Below are positions 1 to 8,140 of a stretch of DNA of 64,000 nt, piece after piece; positions within the stretch are counted from its first letter, which is position 1, and the number at the start of each line of letters is the position of its first letter. Made by a program: the position numbers and the translations under genes. Origin of the DNA: Candidatus Sulfotelmatobacter sp. Lineage in GTDB: Bacteria > Acidobacteriota > Terriglobia > Terriglobales > Acidobacteriaceae. The notes beneath the pieces are model-generated. The model was not told where the DNA came from. It saw nothing but the letters and a program-made list of their open reading frames with translations, and ran no database searches. Where the stretch lies: contig JADGNQ010000002.1 in the NCBI GenBank assembly GCA_017883385.1, positions 114,734-178,733 of the forward strand. The letters are read 5' to 3'.

Positions 1-1123
1 AGAACGCCGTGCGCAAAAACGATGCCAGGTGCCACCCGTCCATGTATTTGTACGGCGTCTCGCCGGTCGTGTAATGGCCGCACGGCAGCACCGCGACCTT
101 GTGATCGAGGCCATGGCGCTCGAATTCCTGGACTGTCTGACGCGAGAGCTCGGGCAGAAACGTCAGATCGTATTTGGCATAGACGATGAGCGACTTCCGC
201 GGCCAGCGCGAGAATTGATTGAAGTACGACATCGGGCTGACGGCCAGCCAGGCTTGCCGCAAGCGACCCAGGTCAATCTGCTGCTCAATTCCCTGCCGGA
301 TGTGGCGCGTGGACTGCCCATGCCAAACGACGTCGGCCACATAGGTGGACGCGTGATTGAACGCGGCCACGCGCAGGCGCGGTTCATGCGCCGCGGCGAT
401 AAATGCGTAGCACGAACCCAGGCTCGTACCCACGATTCCGAACTGGCTGTAGCCCTGCTGTTCGAGCCAGTCGAGGCAACTTCGGACGTCGACCACGCCC
501 TGGCGCACGGCGTCGAGCGTGCGGCCGATGTTGGCGGAAACGGCGTAATCGGCGCGGGTTGTCTCGGCAGGCATGCGAATGTCGTGATATGGCATGGTCA
601 GCCGCAACACCGCGATGCCTAGCATGTTGAAAACTCTGCAGAGGCTGTTGTAGGCAATCGCATCGGCATTCCAATGCGGAAGAAGGACGATGGCACGTCG
701 GCCGCGCGCGGGAAACCAGCGGGCATTCACCAGATTGTCTTCGGGATAAGGTGTTTTGACCGGCGAAGTGAATCGCAGGAATTCTCCGAAGGTGCCTTTG
801 ACCTTGGCTTCGAGCTTCTGGTCAGGCACTTCGCGCGTGGAGAAAACCTGAACCTCGCGAGTCTCCAGGCGGAAGTCGGTGGGGCGCGTGTAGGAATAGA
901 ACTCATCACTCGAGGCGACGATGCGGCGGTTGTAGTCCAGGATGAACTTCTCAGGATTATCTTGTGCCAGGCCCGGCGTCTGACCAGGGCGGTAGCCGTT
1001 GCGGCAGGGCCAGTCTCGCGCCCATTCCACGCCCCACTCCAGCGGACGCACCACGCGGTTGTTGTCCACCGACGTAAGCCGGTGTTCCCAGTCGTACATC
1101 CACTGTGCGTAGCGGGAAGGCAT
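1..1123 (-). CDS. Alpha/beta hydrolase, ABHD18-like (3' end outside window)
   Basis: The minus-strand frame is open from an ATG at 1123 to the left edge without a stop, so about 374 residues are present and the C-terminus is missing. Visible features are a strand-type segment (AIVLLPHWNADAIAYNSLC), a nucleophile-elbow motif GTSLGS (G-x-S-x-G) near residue 240, and a late GHY motif that could supply the catalytic histidine. These suggest a serine hydrolase of the alpha/beta fold, resembling the ABHD18/DUF2048 type. There is no signal peptide, so it is probably cytoplasmic. The substrate is unknown. It is divergent from the toxin-antitoxin pair. The fold is fairly certain, the subfamily less so. 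Confidence 0.75.
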   Translation of the reverse strand, partial: MPSRYAQWMYDWEHRLTSVDNNRVVRPLEWGVEWARDWPCRNGYRPGQTPGLAQDNPEKFILDYNRRIVASSDEFYSYTRPTDFRLETREVQVFSTREVPDQKLEAKVKGTFGEFLRFTSPVKTPYPEDNLVNARWFPARGRRAIVLLPHWNADAIAYNSLCRVFNMLGIAVLRLTMPYHDIRMPAETTRADYAVSANIGRTLDAVRQGVVDVRSCLDWLEQQGYSQFGIVGTSLGSCYAFIAAAHEPRLRVAAFNHASTYVADVVWHGQSTRHIRQGIEQQIDLGRLRQAWLAVSPMSYFNQFSRWPRKSLIVYAKYDLTFLPELSRQTVQEFERHGLDHKVAVLPCGHYTTGETPYKYMDGWHLASFLRTAF

Positions 1124-1328
1124 GGTTAATCTTCTAGTGTAGCAAGTGTTGGCGCACGATTCAGGGTGCAATGACGGAACAGCAGCGATCCGCAGTCGAC
1201 AGTTGACGTTCGGTGCCTGAACGGAACGACTGGGAAAGATATGCGGAGCCTGTGACATCCGTCACCGAGAAACTCACGGCAATCGCGATATTCACGAGGG
1301 GGGACCGGTTCGGGAATTCTACTTGTGA

Positions 1329-1350
1329 TGTAACTACGTTTGGAGTTACA
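1329..1350 (+). promoter_or_regulatory. Perfect palindrome at brnT start, candidate BrnA operator
   Basis: TGTAACT (1329-1335) and AGTTACA (1344-1350) form a perfect 7-8-7 inverted repeat that ends directly before the brnT ATG at 1351. The GGAG at 1342-1345 inside it is the only Shine-Dalgarno-like sequence. BrnA antitoxins are known to autorepress their promoters, so this is a reasonable operator. Confidence 0.6.
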
Positions 1351-1647
1351 ATGACATTTGAATGGGATGAGGCTAAGAACCGCGCGAACATACGTATGCA
1401 CGGGTTCGATTTCGCCGAGGCCGGTGAACTATTCCGCGGCGTGCTGTTGGTAGCTCCTGACACGAGGGAAGACGACGGTGAAAAGAGGTGGGCTGGCGTT
1501 GGCACGATTGGCGGACGCATCGCGCAGGTAGCTTTCACTCAACGCGACCCGCAAACCATCCGCCTCATCTCACTGAGAAAGGCAACCAGACGTGAACGCA
1601 AAGAATATTATGAAGAAGCGGTCCAGGACGGACTGGAAGCGAATTGA
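1351..1647 (+). CDS. brnT: BrnT family type II toxin (ribonuclease)
   Basis: The protein has 98 residues, the usual BrnT length. It opens with TFEWDEAKNRANIRMHGFDF, the family's W-D-x-x-K-x-x-x-N-x-x-K/R-H-G signature, and ends with an RLISLRKATRRERKEYYE segment carrying the conserved R-x-x-S-x-R-x-A/K-x-x-x-E-R-x-x-Y pattern. BrnT toxins are RelE-fold ribonucleases that inhibit translation and are neutralised by BrnA. The ATG at 1351 was chosen over upstream in-frame codons because homology begins there and GGAG lies five bases upstream. The downstream brnA overlaps its 3' end by 56 bases, typical of coupled toxin-antitoxin genes. Confidence 0.9.
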   Translation: MTFEWDEAKNRANIRMHGFDFAEAGELFRGVLLVAPDTREDDGEKRWAGVGTIGGRIAQVAFTQRDPQTIRLISLRKATRRERKEYYEEAVQDGLEAN

Positions 1648-1867
1648 TGCGATGCGCGATGAGGACATCGACTTATCCGACGCACCCGAACTCGGACCCG
1701 ATTTCTTCGCCAACGCCATTCTCTGGCCGGGGCCGAAGAAGCAGATTACTCTGCGCATTGATCCCGACGTGCTCACTTTTTTTCGCAAGCACGGCCGCGG
1801 GTATCAGAGCATGATCAACGCGGTTCTGCGCAAGTATATGGAAGCAAGGAAAGAGCGCTCGGTGTGA
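1592..1867 (+). CDS. brnA: BrnA family antitoxin and autorepressor
   Basis: The protein has 91 residues from a GTG at 1592, which has AAGG about nine bases upstream. An ATG at 1610 is the alternative and would shorten it by six residues. The N-terminal half holds the toxin-binding region (RTDWKRIDAMRDEDIDLSD, then PELGPDFFANA). The C-terminal half is a ribbon-helix-helix DNA-binding domain (KKQITLRIDPDVLTFFRK, then GYQSMINAVLRKYM). BrnA binds BrnT and represses the shared promoter. It overlaps brnT, and a repeat with two hairpins follows its stop. Confidence 0.9.
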   Translation: MNAKNIMKKRSRTDWKRIDAMRDEDIDLSDAPELGPDFFANAILWPGPKKQITLRIDPDVLTFFRKHGRGYQSMINAVLRKYMEARKERSV

Positions 1868-1889
1868 GATTGCGCTGCAGACACATCCA

Positions 1890-1932
1890 CCGGGCTTCGC
1901 CCGGCGGACAGCCGCCCTCGGCTGTCCCCACA
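1890..1932. repeat. REP-like double hairpin between brnA and alr
   Basis: Two adjacent hairpins are visible: CGGGC-ttc-GCCCG (1891-1903) and GGACAGCCG/CGGCTGTCC (1906-1914 with 1919-1927). The second hairpin recurs almost exactly inside the molybdopterin oxidoreductase gene at 10093-10114, so it is a dispersed element. Lying between convergent genes, it may also stop transcription. Confidence 0.65.
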
Positions 1933-1944
1933 TGAACACGTTCT

Positions 1945-3120
1945 CTAGCTGCCGTATCTTCGCGGAACGCGCTTCGAAATATTGCAAAGGATTTCGTACG
2001 GAGTACTGTTGGCCAACTCGGCGTGTTCCAGAGCATCGACGCTGAGGCCTTCACCCGTGCCGAGCAGGATGACTTCATCTCCTACGGCAATACCCGGGAT
2101 GCCGGTAACATCCACCAACGTGAGGTCCATCGAGATGCGGCCCACGATCGGCGCGTAGTGCTCGCGCACGATCACGCGGCCGCGGTTGGAGAGTTGGCGG
2201 TTGTATCCGTCGGCGTAGCCTACGGGAAGCACCGCAACGTGAGCACGCGCTTTGGTCACATAAGTTGCGCCGTAGCCCAGCGGCTGATTCGCGTCGAAAT
2301 CGCGCAAGGAGAGGATGCGCGTCTTCCAGGTGAGAACGGGCTTCACCGGCAGGCGCAGCGTTCCACCGCTCACTTCCCGTCCCGCGCGCTGAAAGGGCAG
2401 GTAATAGCCGTAGAGGGCAACCCCGGGACGCACCATGGTGTTCCACGTCTCCCGCCGCGAGATGACGGCAGCGGTGTTGGCCATGTGCACGAACACAGGC
2501 TCCATGCCGGCCTCTTGCACCATGCGCCGGGCCGCCTCGAAGTTGCGTTCCTGCTCGGCTACGGAAGGGGCGTCCATGATTTCGGAAGATGCGAGATGCG
2601 TCGAGAGTCCGTCCAGCACAAGGTGCTTTGCCGCTTTCAGTGCGGCAAGCACTCCGGGAAGTCGGTCTACTGCGACACCCAGACGGCCCATGCCAGTATC
2701 GACTTTCAAATGCACCGGATGCTGCACCACGCCCAGAGCGGCCGCCGCGGTTTCCAGAGCCTCTATATGCCACGGTTCCCAGACCGTCGGAGTAAGGTGC
2801 AAGCGAATGATCTCGGCTTCTTCCCCACGCCAGAAACCGGTCATCAACAGGATGTTCGAGCGAATGCCGGCCTCGCGCAGAGGAATGGCTTCGTCCAGCG
2901 AGGTCACGCCCAGCCAGCGCGCGCCTTCTGCCTCGAGCGCGCGCGAGCACTCGACGGCGCCGTGGCCGTAGGCGTCGGCCTTCACCACCGCGCACACGGT
3001 GACTTTCGCACCAACATGCTTCTGCACAGTGCGGAAATTCTGGCGCAGAGCAGTGAGAGAAACTTCGGCCCAGATGGGACGCGTTGCCACACGGCTCAGG
3101 ATTTCTGCAGTAGATGCCAC
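1945..3120 (-). CDS. alr: Alanine racemase (PLP-dependent)
   Basis: The 391-residue protein converts L-alanine to D-alanine for peptidoglycan. The PLP-lysine motif AVVKADAYGHG places the catalytic lysine at residue 47. The second-base tyrosine region (PLGYGATYVTKARAHVAVLP), VGYADGYNR and GRISMDLTLVD are all present, and the length is normal. The GTG at 3120 lies seven bases downstream of a perfect TATAAT on the same strand with no Shine-Dalgarno sequence, so the message may be leaderless. The gene ends with RRYGS, close to the 3' end of brnA. Confidence 0.96.
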   Translation of the reverse strand: MASTAEILSRVATRPIWAEVSLTALRQNFRTVQKHVGAKVTVCAVVKADAYGHGAVECSRALEAEGARWLGVTSLDEAIPLREAGIRSNILLMTGFWRGEEAEIIRLHLTPTVWEPWHIEALETAAAALGVVQHPVHLKVDTGMGRLGVAVDRLPGVLAALKAAKHLVLDGLSTHLASSEIMDAPSVAEQERNFEAARRMVQEAGMEPVFVHMANTAAVISRRETWNTMVRPGVALYGYYLPFQRAGREVSGGTLRLPVKPVLTWKTRILSLRDFDANQPLGYGATYVTKARAHVAVLPVGYADGYNRQLSNRGRVIVREHYAPIVGRISMDLTLVDVTGIPGIAVGDEVILLGTGEGLSVDALEHAELANSTPYEILCNISKRVPRRYGS

Positions 3121-3127
3121 TTTCGCG

Positions 3128-3133
3128 ATTATA
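3128..3133 (-). promoter_or_regulatory. TATAAT -10 element of alr
   Basis: TATAAT on the minus strand is separated from the alr GTG by exactly seven bases (CGCGAAA), which would put the transcription start at the start codon. No clear -35 is visible. Confidence 0.5.
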
Positions 3134-3225
3134 GCGGGAGCAGCCTGCGCGCCGAGGTTACGCTGGGGCTACTCCCGCGAGAATCACCACGTCTCGCAAA
3201 GAAAAACGAGACATCGGGCACCCGG

Positions 3226-3975
3226 CTAGTTTGCTGACAACGTGAAGTTCACGGTGATCTGCGTCTCCACCTCGATGGGCTCGTTGTTAAGAATGTAGGG
3301 ACGGTAGCGCCACTGGCTGACTGCGTCGAGCGCGGCCGGCACCAGCATCGGATGGCCGGAGAGAGCCCGCAGGTTGTCGATGGTGCCCGCTTTGCTGATG
3401 ATCGCAAGCAGAACGACCGAGCCCTGGATGCGCACGCTTCTCGCGAACGGCGGATAGACAGGCAGCACGCGGCGAATAAGGTTGCCTTCCAGGATGGTCG
3501 ACGTGCGGACCACGCGGATTGTGGGTACGGGACCGGGAGGCTGCGGTACGGGCCTGGTGCCGCCTCCAGGAGACCACAGTCCCGGCGGCAGTCCTGGTCC
3601 TGATCCGATCCCCGTGATTCCCGGCATGAAGACACCAGGCGGTTGCGGCGACACATCATCAGGGCCCGTTTTTATGGTAGGTGGTATACGCCCCGGTTGA
3701 ATCAGCCTGATGCCATCGAAGTTGCTGGCATTGGCAGCCGTAGTTCCGGTTCGCGGCTGTTGAACCGGTGCGGGCTCCGGCCGTCCCAGGCTAACCGGCG
3801 TCGAGACGGTTCGCACAGCGGGCAATCCCACTGTCTTCCACAGCGGCAGCAGGAGGAGCAAGCCGATTACCAGCGCCTCCAGTCCGAACGAAGTCAACGT
3901 GGTCCAACTGCGGCGCGAACGTTGGGTCCAGGATGTTTCCAGCAGGCTATCGGCAAACATTCCCTGTTCAAACAT
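3226..3975 (-). CDS. TonB family protein (energy transducer-like)
   Basis: The 249-residue protein starts at the ATG at 3975, preceded by GGAGG with five-base spacing. Residues about 30-50 form one membrane helix (LEALVIGLLLLLPLWKTVGL). A Pro/Gly-rich periplasmic linker follows, then a TonB C-terminal domain of about 85 residues (RRVLPVYPPFARSVRIQGSV, LRALSGHPMLVPAALDAVSQ, WRYRPYILNNEPIEVETQIT). TonB proteins pass proton-motive energy to outer-membrane receptors, two of which are encoded at 39.5-46.7 kb. No ExbB or ExbD lies nearby. It follows ompH and bamA on the same strand but behind a terminator. Confidence 0.85.
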   Translation of the reverse strand: MFEQGMFADSLLETSWTQRSRRSWTTLTSFGLEALVIGLLLLLPLWKTVGLPAVRTVSTPVSLGRPEPAPVQQPRTGTTAANASNFDGIRLIQPGRIPPTIKTGPDDVSPQPPGVFMPGITGIGSGPGLPPGLWSPGGGTRPVPQPPGPVPTIRVVRTSTILEGNLIRRVLPVYPPFARSVRIQGSVVLLAIISKAGTIDNLRALSGHPMLVPAALDAVSQWRYRPYILNNEPIEVETQITVNFTLSAN

Positions 3976-4045
3976 GGTGTCCTCCAGCGTGAAATCTGTT
4001 TGCTGGTATGGACACCACGAACGTCGCAGCAGGCGACGCAGGCGC

Positions 4046-4075
4046 AAATAAAAAAGGCCGCGCTTTCACGCGGCC
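4046..4075 (-). terminator. Rho-independent terminator after ompH
   Basis: GGCCGCG (4056-4062) and CGCGGCC (4069-4075) form a perfect 7-bp stem with a six-base loop. On the minus strand it is followed by a T-rich run (A-run 4046-4055 on the plus strand). It lies between ompH and the tonB-like gene. Confidence 0.8.
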
Positions 4076-4113
4076 TGCTGGAACCTTTTGGACAGCGGAG
4101 GTATCCCGCTTAA

Positions 4114-4836
4114 CTACTTCGGTAGCTCGGTGGGCTTGGGTGCAGGCTTCGCAGCTCCAGCGCCAGCCGCAGGCCTCGGAGCAGCGGGCTTTGCGGCGCC
4201 AGTCGCAGCTGGTGCGGGCACGCCTGACTGCACGTTGTAGATATCGACCACCGCCTTGGTAATATCCAATCCCTCGCCAGCCATCAGCACCGGGCTCTGA
4301 GGCCAGGGCTTCGAGGTATCGATGATCATGCCAAACCCGTTGTCCTGCGCATACTTCACGACAATCGGGGCCATCTTCGACAGCACGCGATTGGCGATTT
4401 CCTGCTGTTGGGTGCCGAATTCTTCCTGCGCATCCTGCACGGCACGATCGAAAACCTTCTGCTTGCTCTCTATCTGCTTCTTGAGGGTGGCCAGGGCTTC
4501 CTCGTTCAGCTTGTCTTGCTGTGTGCCTAGCTGCTTTTTCAGACTTTCCAGTTCGTCGTTCTGGCTCTTGAGTTCGGTCTGCTTGGGCTCGAACTTCTTG
4601 CCCAGGGTTTCAAGGTCGCGGCGCCCTTCGTTGCTGCCAAAGATAGCGCCTTCGATGTTGATGGCTCCCACCTTGGTGCCGGTGCTTCCGGGGGTGGCAG
4701 TAGTGCCGGAAGCACCCGGAGTGGCGACCGTGGCGCTCGGGCTGGACGGTGTGGCGGCGCTGCTGGTTTGGGCCAATGCGGAAATCACGAAGAGAACCGC
4801 AACGGCCAGGAAAACTCGCAAGAACTTGCTTGTCAT
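4114..4836 (-). CDS. OmpH/Skp family periplasmic chaperone
   Basis: The 240-residue protein starts with a signal peptide (KFLRVFLAVAVLFVISALAQ). A Ser/Thr/Pro/Ala linker follows, then the Skp core at about residues 55-185: KVGAINIEGAIFGSNEGRRD at the base and long charged coiled-coil helices (LKSQNDELESLKKQLGTQQD). The C-terminal 45 residues are Ala/Pro/Lys-rich and not part of the usual domain. Skp holds unfolded outer-membrane proteins on their way to the Bam complex. It lies just downstream of bamA, the classical order. AAGGAG lies twelve bases before the ATG. Confidence 0.88.
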   Translation of the reverse strand: MTSKFLRVFLAVAVLFVISALAQTSSAATPSSPSATVATPGASGTTATPGSTGTKVGAINIEGAIFGSNEGRRDLETLGKKFEPKQTELKSQNDELESLKKQLGTQQDKLNEEALATLKKQIESKQKVFDRAVQDAQEEFGTQQQEIANRVLSKMAPIVVKYAQDNGFGMIIDTSKPWPQSPVLMAGEGLDITKAVVDIYNVQSGVPAPAATGAAKPAAPRPAAGAGAAKPAPKPTELPK

Positions 4837-5088
4837 TGGATCGGTTGAACTCCTTGGAACATGGTTCCGGGAATGAACTTCGATATCGTTCTCAGATTTC
4901 TTCAGTCAACGCCGGCCCGCAACTGTAATGAGGTCTCCGCCGCAGTAGCGACCGCTGTCGGAAAAGGCGGACTAGATTGCCAGCGTCACACGCCGAGTCT
5001 GCGGGCGTGCCGTCCACTGCCTCACAGCTCCTTAATGGCGTGGATCAGATTCATTATAGAGACCTCTCTCCAGCGCCGTCAAACCCGG

Positions 5089-7974
5089 TTAGAACGTGGT
5101 CGCCACCGTAAACCGGAAAGTTTTCCGCGGCTCTCGCAACAAGAAACTCGGTGCGAACGTGGTGACTGCCAGGTGATAGGTGTAGTCGCCCGCCGCGCCG
5201 ACCGGGAACATGCCGCGCGTAATGGGAATTGGCGGCGAGGCTGGAGTGTTGAGCCGCAGCGGATTGTACGCCCAGTAGATGCGGAAGGGCGCGTTGACCA
5301 CGGGCAGGAACATCTGCAGTTCGAGTCCGGTCGAGATTCGGGGCTTCCAGTTGGTCGCACTCAGTACCTGCAGATTATTGGAAGGTACCGGATTGAGGCG
5401 GCTTCCACCCTTGCAGTTGTAGCCTGCATCGAGCTCGGGACATCCGAAAGACGTGCTGATCACCTGTGTGTATTGCTGCGTGGCGATCTGCAATTGAGAC
5501 GGCCGGACAATCGAGTCGATGCCCGTGTCCACGAACGGGACGATCGCCACTGGGCCGGCAATCGTGATCCGGTACTCCAGGTTCGTCCACACGCTGAGAT
5601 CGCCGCCAGGGAACACGATCTGATCCACCGGAATCGGCACGGTCCAGTTCCCCAGCCGCGGATTTGCCGGGTTCTTGGGAACCGGGGTGCCGTCAGGATT
5701 CGTCAGGGTGATGACATTCGAACTGGGCAGAAACGCCACTGGCGACACCGACCGAATATCGAAGCCGCGAATGTCGTTTTCTCCGCCCATGTAGAAACGC
5801 TGGAACGGCGGTGCCACCAGGCCGCCAAAGCCGCTGATGAACGACCCGTTCAGGCTGTACCCGACTGCGTTGCGGCCCTTCTGTACGGGGATGAATTGCT
5901 TGTACTGAACGATGGGGCGGATGGATCTTACGGTGCCACCCAGCCCGGCGAACTCCGCCCCCAGCGTCAACTGGCGTCCATGGTGCGGGGAGATTCCGCT
6001 ATCGAGGGTGTTAAACGAGAAATTGGGGAAGATCTTGCTGGTGATGATTCCATTCACCGCGTTCGGTCCTGAGATGCCGCGGAACGCGATGAAATCAAAA
6101 AGGCTCTTGGACGCGGTGCTTAGGGGCAACAGAGTAGACCGGTCCAGCGAGTAGGTCATTCCTAATCGTTTGAAAGAGCGGCGCAGAGGATAGCTCAGCG
6201 ATGAAGTAAAGCCCACGCTCGACTGCGAATAATTTTGCAGGTTTTGCAGTACAGCGCTGGGCAAATTCAGATTCTGTCCGCTGAAAATGGATAGCTGCCG
6301 CGCCTGGTTATAGCTGATCTTGTTGCCGAAGACGCTGAACCCGAACTGCAGCGGGCGGTCAAACATGTAGGGCTGCGTATAGCCAAACAGCACGCTGCGC
6401 GCCAGATTTCCCAAGCTGATCTGGACCTGCAGCGTTTCGCCGCGGCCCAGGAAGTTATTAGTGGAGTAGTTCATTCCTATGAACGCTCCTTCAAGCCCGC
6501 TCACGCCTCCGTTGAGTCCGATACTGTTCTTGCCCTTTTCTTTGACCTTGAGCGTCAGGTCCACCTGTCCGTTTTTTTCGTCCAGCTTCTTGTCGGTGAC
6601 GTTCGGATCGTCTGGCTTGAGCTGATCGAAATACGACAGCTGGTTCAAACGAAGCAGGCTCAGTTCCCAGAGGCGGGAGTTGTAGACGCCGCCTTCTTCC
6701 AGAGCCAGTTCGCGGCGGATGACTTTGTCGCGCGTCGTCGTGTTGCCCACGAACTCAATGCGGCGCACGTTGAATTGCTTGCCTTCGTCAATATCGAATT
6801 CCAGAAACGCGAGATGCTTGTCGTCGTCAAACGTCGTAGAGGGAACGCCCGTGTAGTTGATGTAGCCGTATTCGCCGTAGGCCTTGCGCAGATTCTCGAT
6901 ACCCTTGGCGATCTTCTCGCGGCTGAAGATGTCTCCGTCCTTGAGCGGAATCAGGGAACGCAAGGCGGCGGTATTGGAGATGGCCTTGTTGTTCTTGAAG
7001 GTAATCTTGCCCAGCCGGTACTGGTCGCCTTCGTCGATCGGCATCGTGATGTCGACGGCTTTGCCTTGGCCGGCCTGCATCAGCGGAACGTGGATGCCCT
7101 TGTGTCCGGTATCGTGAATCTCCGTCTTAGGATCGCTCACCGCCGCCTTAAAATAGCCGCGGTTCTGGTATTCGGCGCGCACCCGCTCGGTATCTTCTTC
7201 CAGTTTGGTGGCGTCGTACGTCTTGGAGAAAATGTTCTCGAGGAAGATGGAATGGGGGACGCCGACCGGACGCAGGTTCTTCATCGCCCCACGCAGAACT
7301 CGCGTCTTGATGCTCTTGTTGCCCTCGAACTTGATCTTGCCGACCTTAACTTTCGGCCCTTCCTTGACTACGAAGGTGATGCCGACGGCCGCCGGTGGAA
7401 TGAGCCGGATCTCTGTCCGAATCGTAGCGAACTGCCGACCGTGCTCGGACAGCAGGCCTTTGATCGAGACCTCCGCTTTCTTGATGCGGGTAGGATCGTA
7501 CTGGCTCTCGACCACGAGTCCGACTTTGTCCTGCTTGAAGCGGTCCAGCACATCGCTATTGGATACCGAATTGAGGCCCGTGTAGAGGATTTCGCGGATG
7601 GTTGGCTTTTCCTTCACCTGCACGATGATGCGCCAGCCCTTGGGGGTCTGCTCGCGGGTAAACCGGATGTCTTCGAAGTAGCCCGTGTTCCACAGGGAGT
7701 TGAAATCGCGCTCCATGGCGGAGGCGTCATAAATGTCCCCCGGTTTGGTGAAAATGCGGGCTCGGATGGTCTCAGCAGGAATGCGCCGGTTGCCGCTTAC
7801 GTTTATCTCAGAAACGATATCGTTCTGCGCCCAAGCCAAGGTTCCAGACGCCAGCAGGAACGTTGCCAGCATCATGCCAAAGGCGCGCACACGCCACCCC
7901 ACTCTTGGCCAAGGCCGTTGAAATGAAGGAGATGGCACCGACACGGCGCCCGGAGCGCATGCGCGCTTGGACAC
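5089..7974 (-). CDS. bamA: Outer membrane protein assembly factor BamA
   Basis: The 961-residue protein starts at a GTG at 7974 with GGAGA about ten bases upstream. A long N-terminal region precedes the signal peptide (MMLATFLLASGTLAWAQ). POTRA repeats follow, seen as successive VSGNRRIPAETIRARIF, LRGAMKNLRPVGVP, ITFKNNKAISNTAALR and VRRIEFVGNTTTRDKVIRR segments. The C-terminal part is a 16-strand barrel with the IRGF motif (GGENDIRGFDIRS, about residue 735) and a terminal phenylalanine. It catalyses beta-barrel insertion. A two-cysteine loop near residues 845-855 (CPELDAGYNCKGG) looks like a lineage-specific insertion. ompH follows 250 bases downstream. Confidence 0.96.
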   Translation of the reverse strand: MSKRACAPGAVSVPSPSFQRPWPRVGWRVRAFGMMLATFLLASGTLAWAQNDIVSEINVSGNRRIPAETIRARIFTKPGDIYDASAMERDFNSLWNTGYFEDIRFTREQTPKGWRIIVQVKEKPTIREILYTGLNSVSNSDVLDRFKQDKVGLVVESQYDPTRIKKAEVSIKGLLSEHGRQFATIRTEIRLIPPAAVGITFVVKEGPKVKVGKIKFEGNKSIKTRVLRGAMKNLRPVGVPHSIFLENIFSKTYDATKLEEDTERVRAEYQNRGYFKAAVSDPKTEIHDTGHKGIHVPLMQAGQGKAVDITMPIDEGDQYRLGKITFKNNKAISNTAALRSLIPLKDGDIFSREKIAKGIENLRKAYGEYGYINYTGVPSTTFDDDKHLAFLEFDIDEGKQFNVRRIEFVGNTTTRDKVIRRELALEEGGVYNSRLWELSLLRLNQLSYFDQLKPDDPNVTDKKLDEKNGQVDLTLKVKEKGKNSIGLNGGVSGLEGAFIGMNYSTNNFLGRGETLQVQISLGNLARSVLFGYTQPYMFDRPLQFGFSVFGNKISYNQARQLSIFSGQNLNLPSAVLQNLQNYSQSSVGFTSSLSYPLRRSFKRLGMTYSLDRSTLLPLSTASKSLFDFIAFRGISGPNAVNGIITSKIFPNFSFNTLDSGISPHHGRQLTLGAEFAGLGGTVRSIRPIVQYKQFIPVQKGRNAVGYSLNGSFISGFGGLVAPPFQRFYMGGENDIRGFDIRSVSPVAFLPSSNVITLTNPDGTPVPKNPANPRLGNWTVPIPVDQIVFPGGDLSVWTNLEYRITIAGPVAIVPFVDTGIDSIVRPSQLQIATQQYTQVISTSFGCPELDAGYNCKGGSRLNPVPSNNLQVLSATNWKPRISTGLELQMFLPVVNAPFRIYWAYNPLRLNTPASPPIPITRGMFPVGAAGDYTYHLAVTTFAPSFLLREPRKTFRFTVATTF

Positions 7975-8045
7975 AACAAGGTTCTCCGGATGAAAGCGAA
8001 AAGGAATCGCTACGACCTCAGCCTCTGGGATGTATGAAAACTGCC

Positions 8046-8051
8046 ATTATA
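8046..8051 (-). promoter_or_regulatory. TATAAT -10 element upstream of bamA
   Basis: The minus strand reads TATAAT at 8051-8046, with TTGGAC 19 bases further upstream (8076-8071) as a possible -35. It lies 72 bases before the bamA start. Confidence 0.45.
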
Positions 8052-8140
8052 CGGTAGAGCAAAGGAAAGCGTCCAAGCCGCAACTCTCTATAGATCAAAC
8101 CTTATGGGTCAAAACCCACCAGGCAAGACCTTCGGTTGCT

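Noticed and set aside
2023..3237. 404-codon open frame on the plus strand
   Set aside because: Antisense to alr, which has all catalytic motifs.
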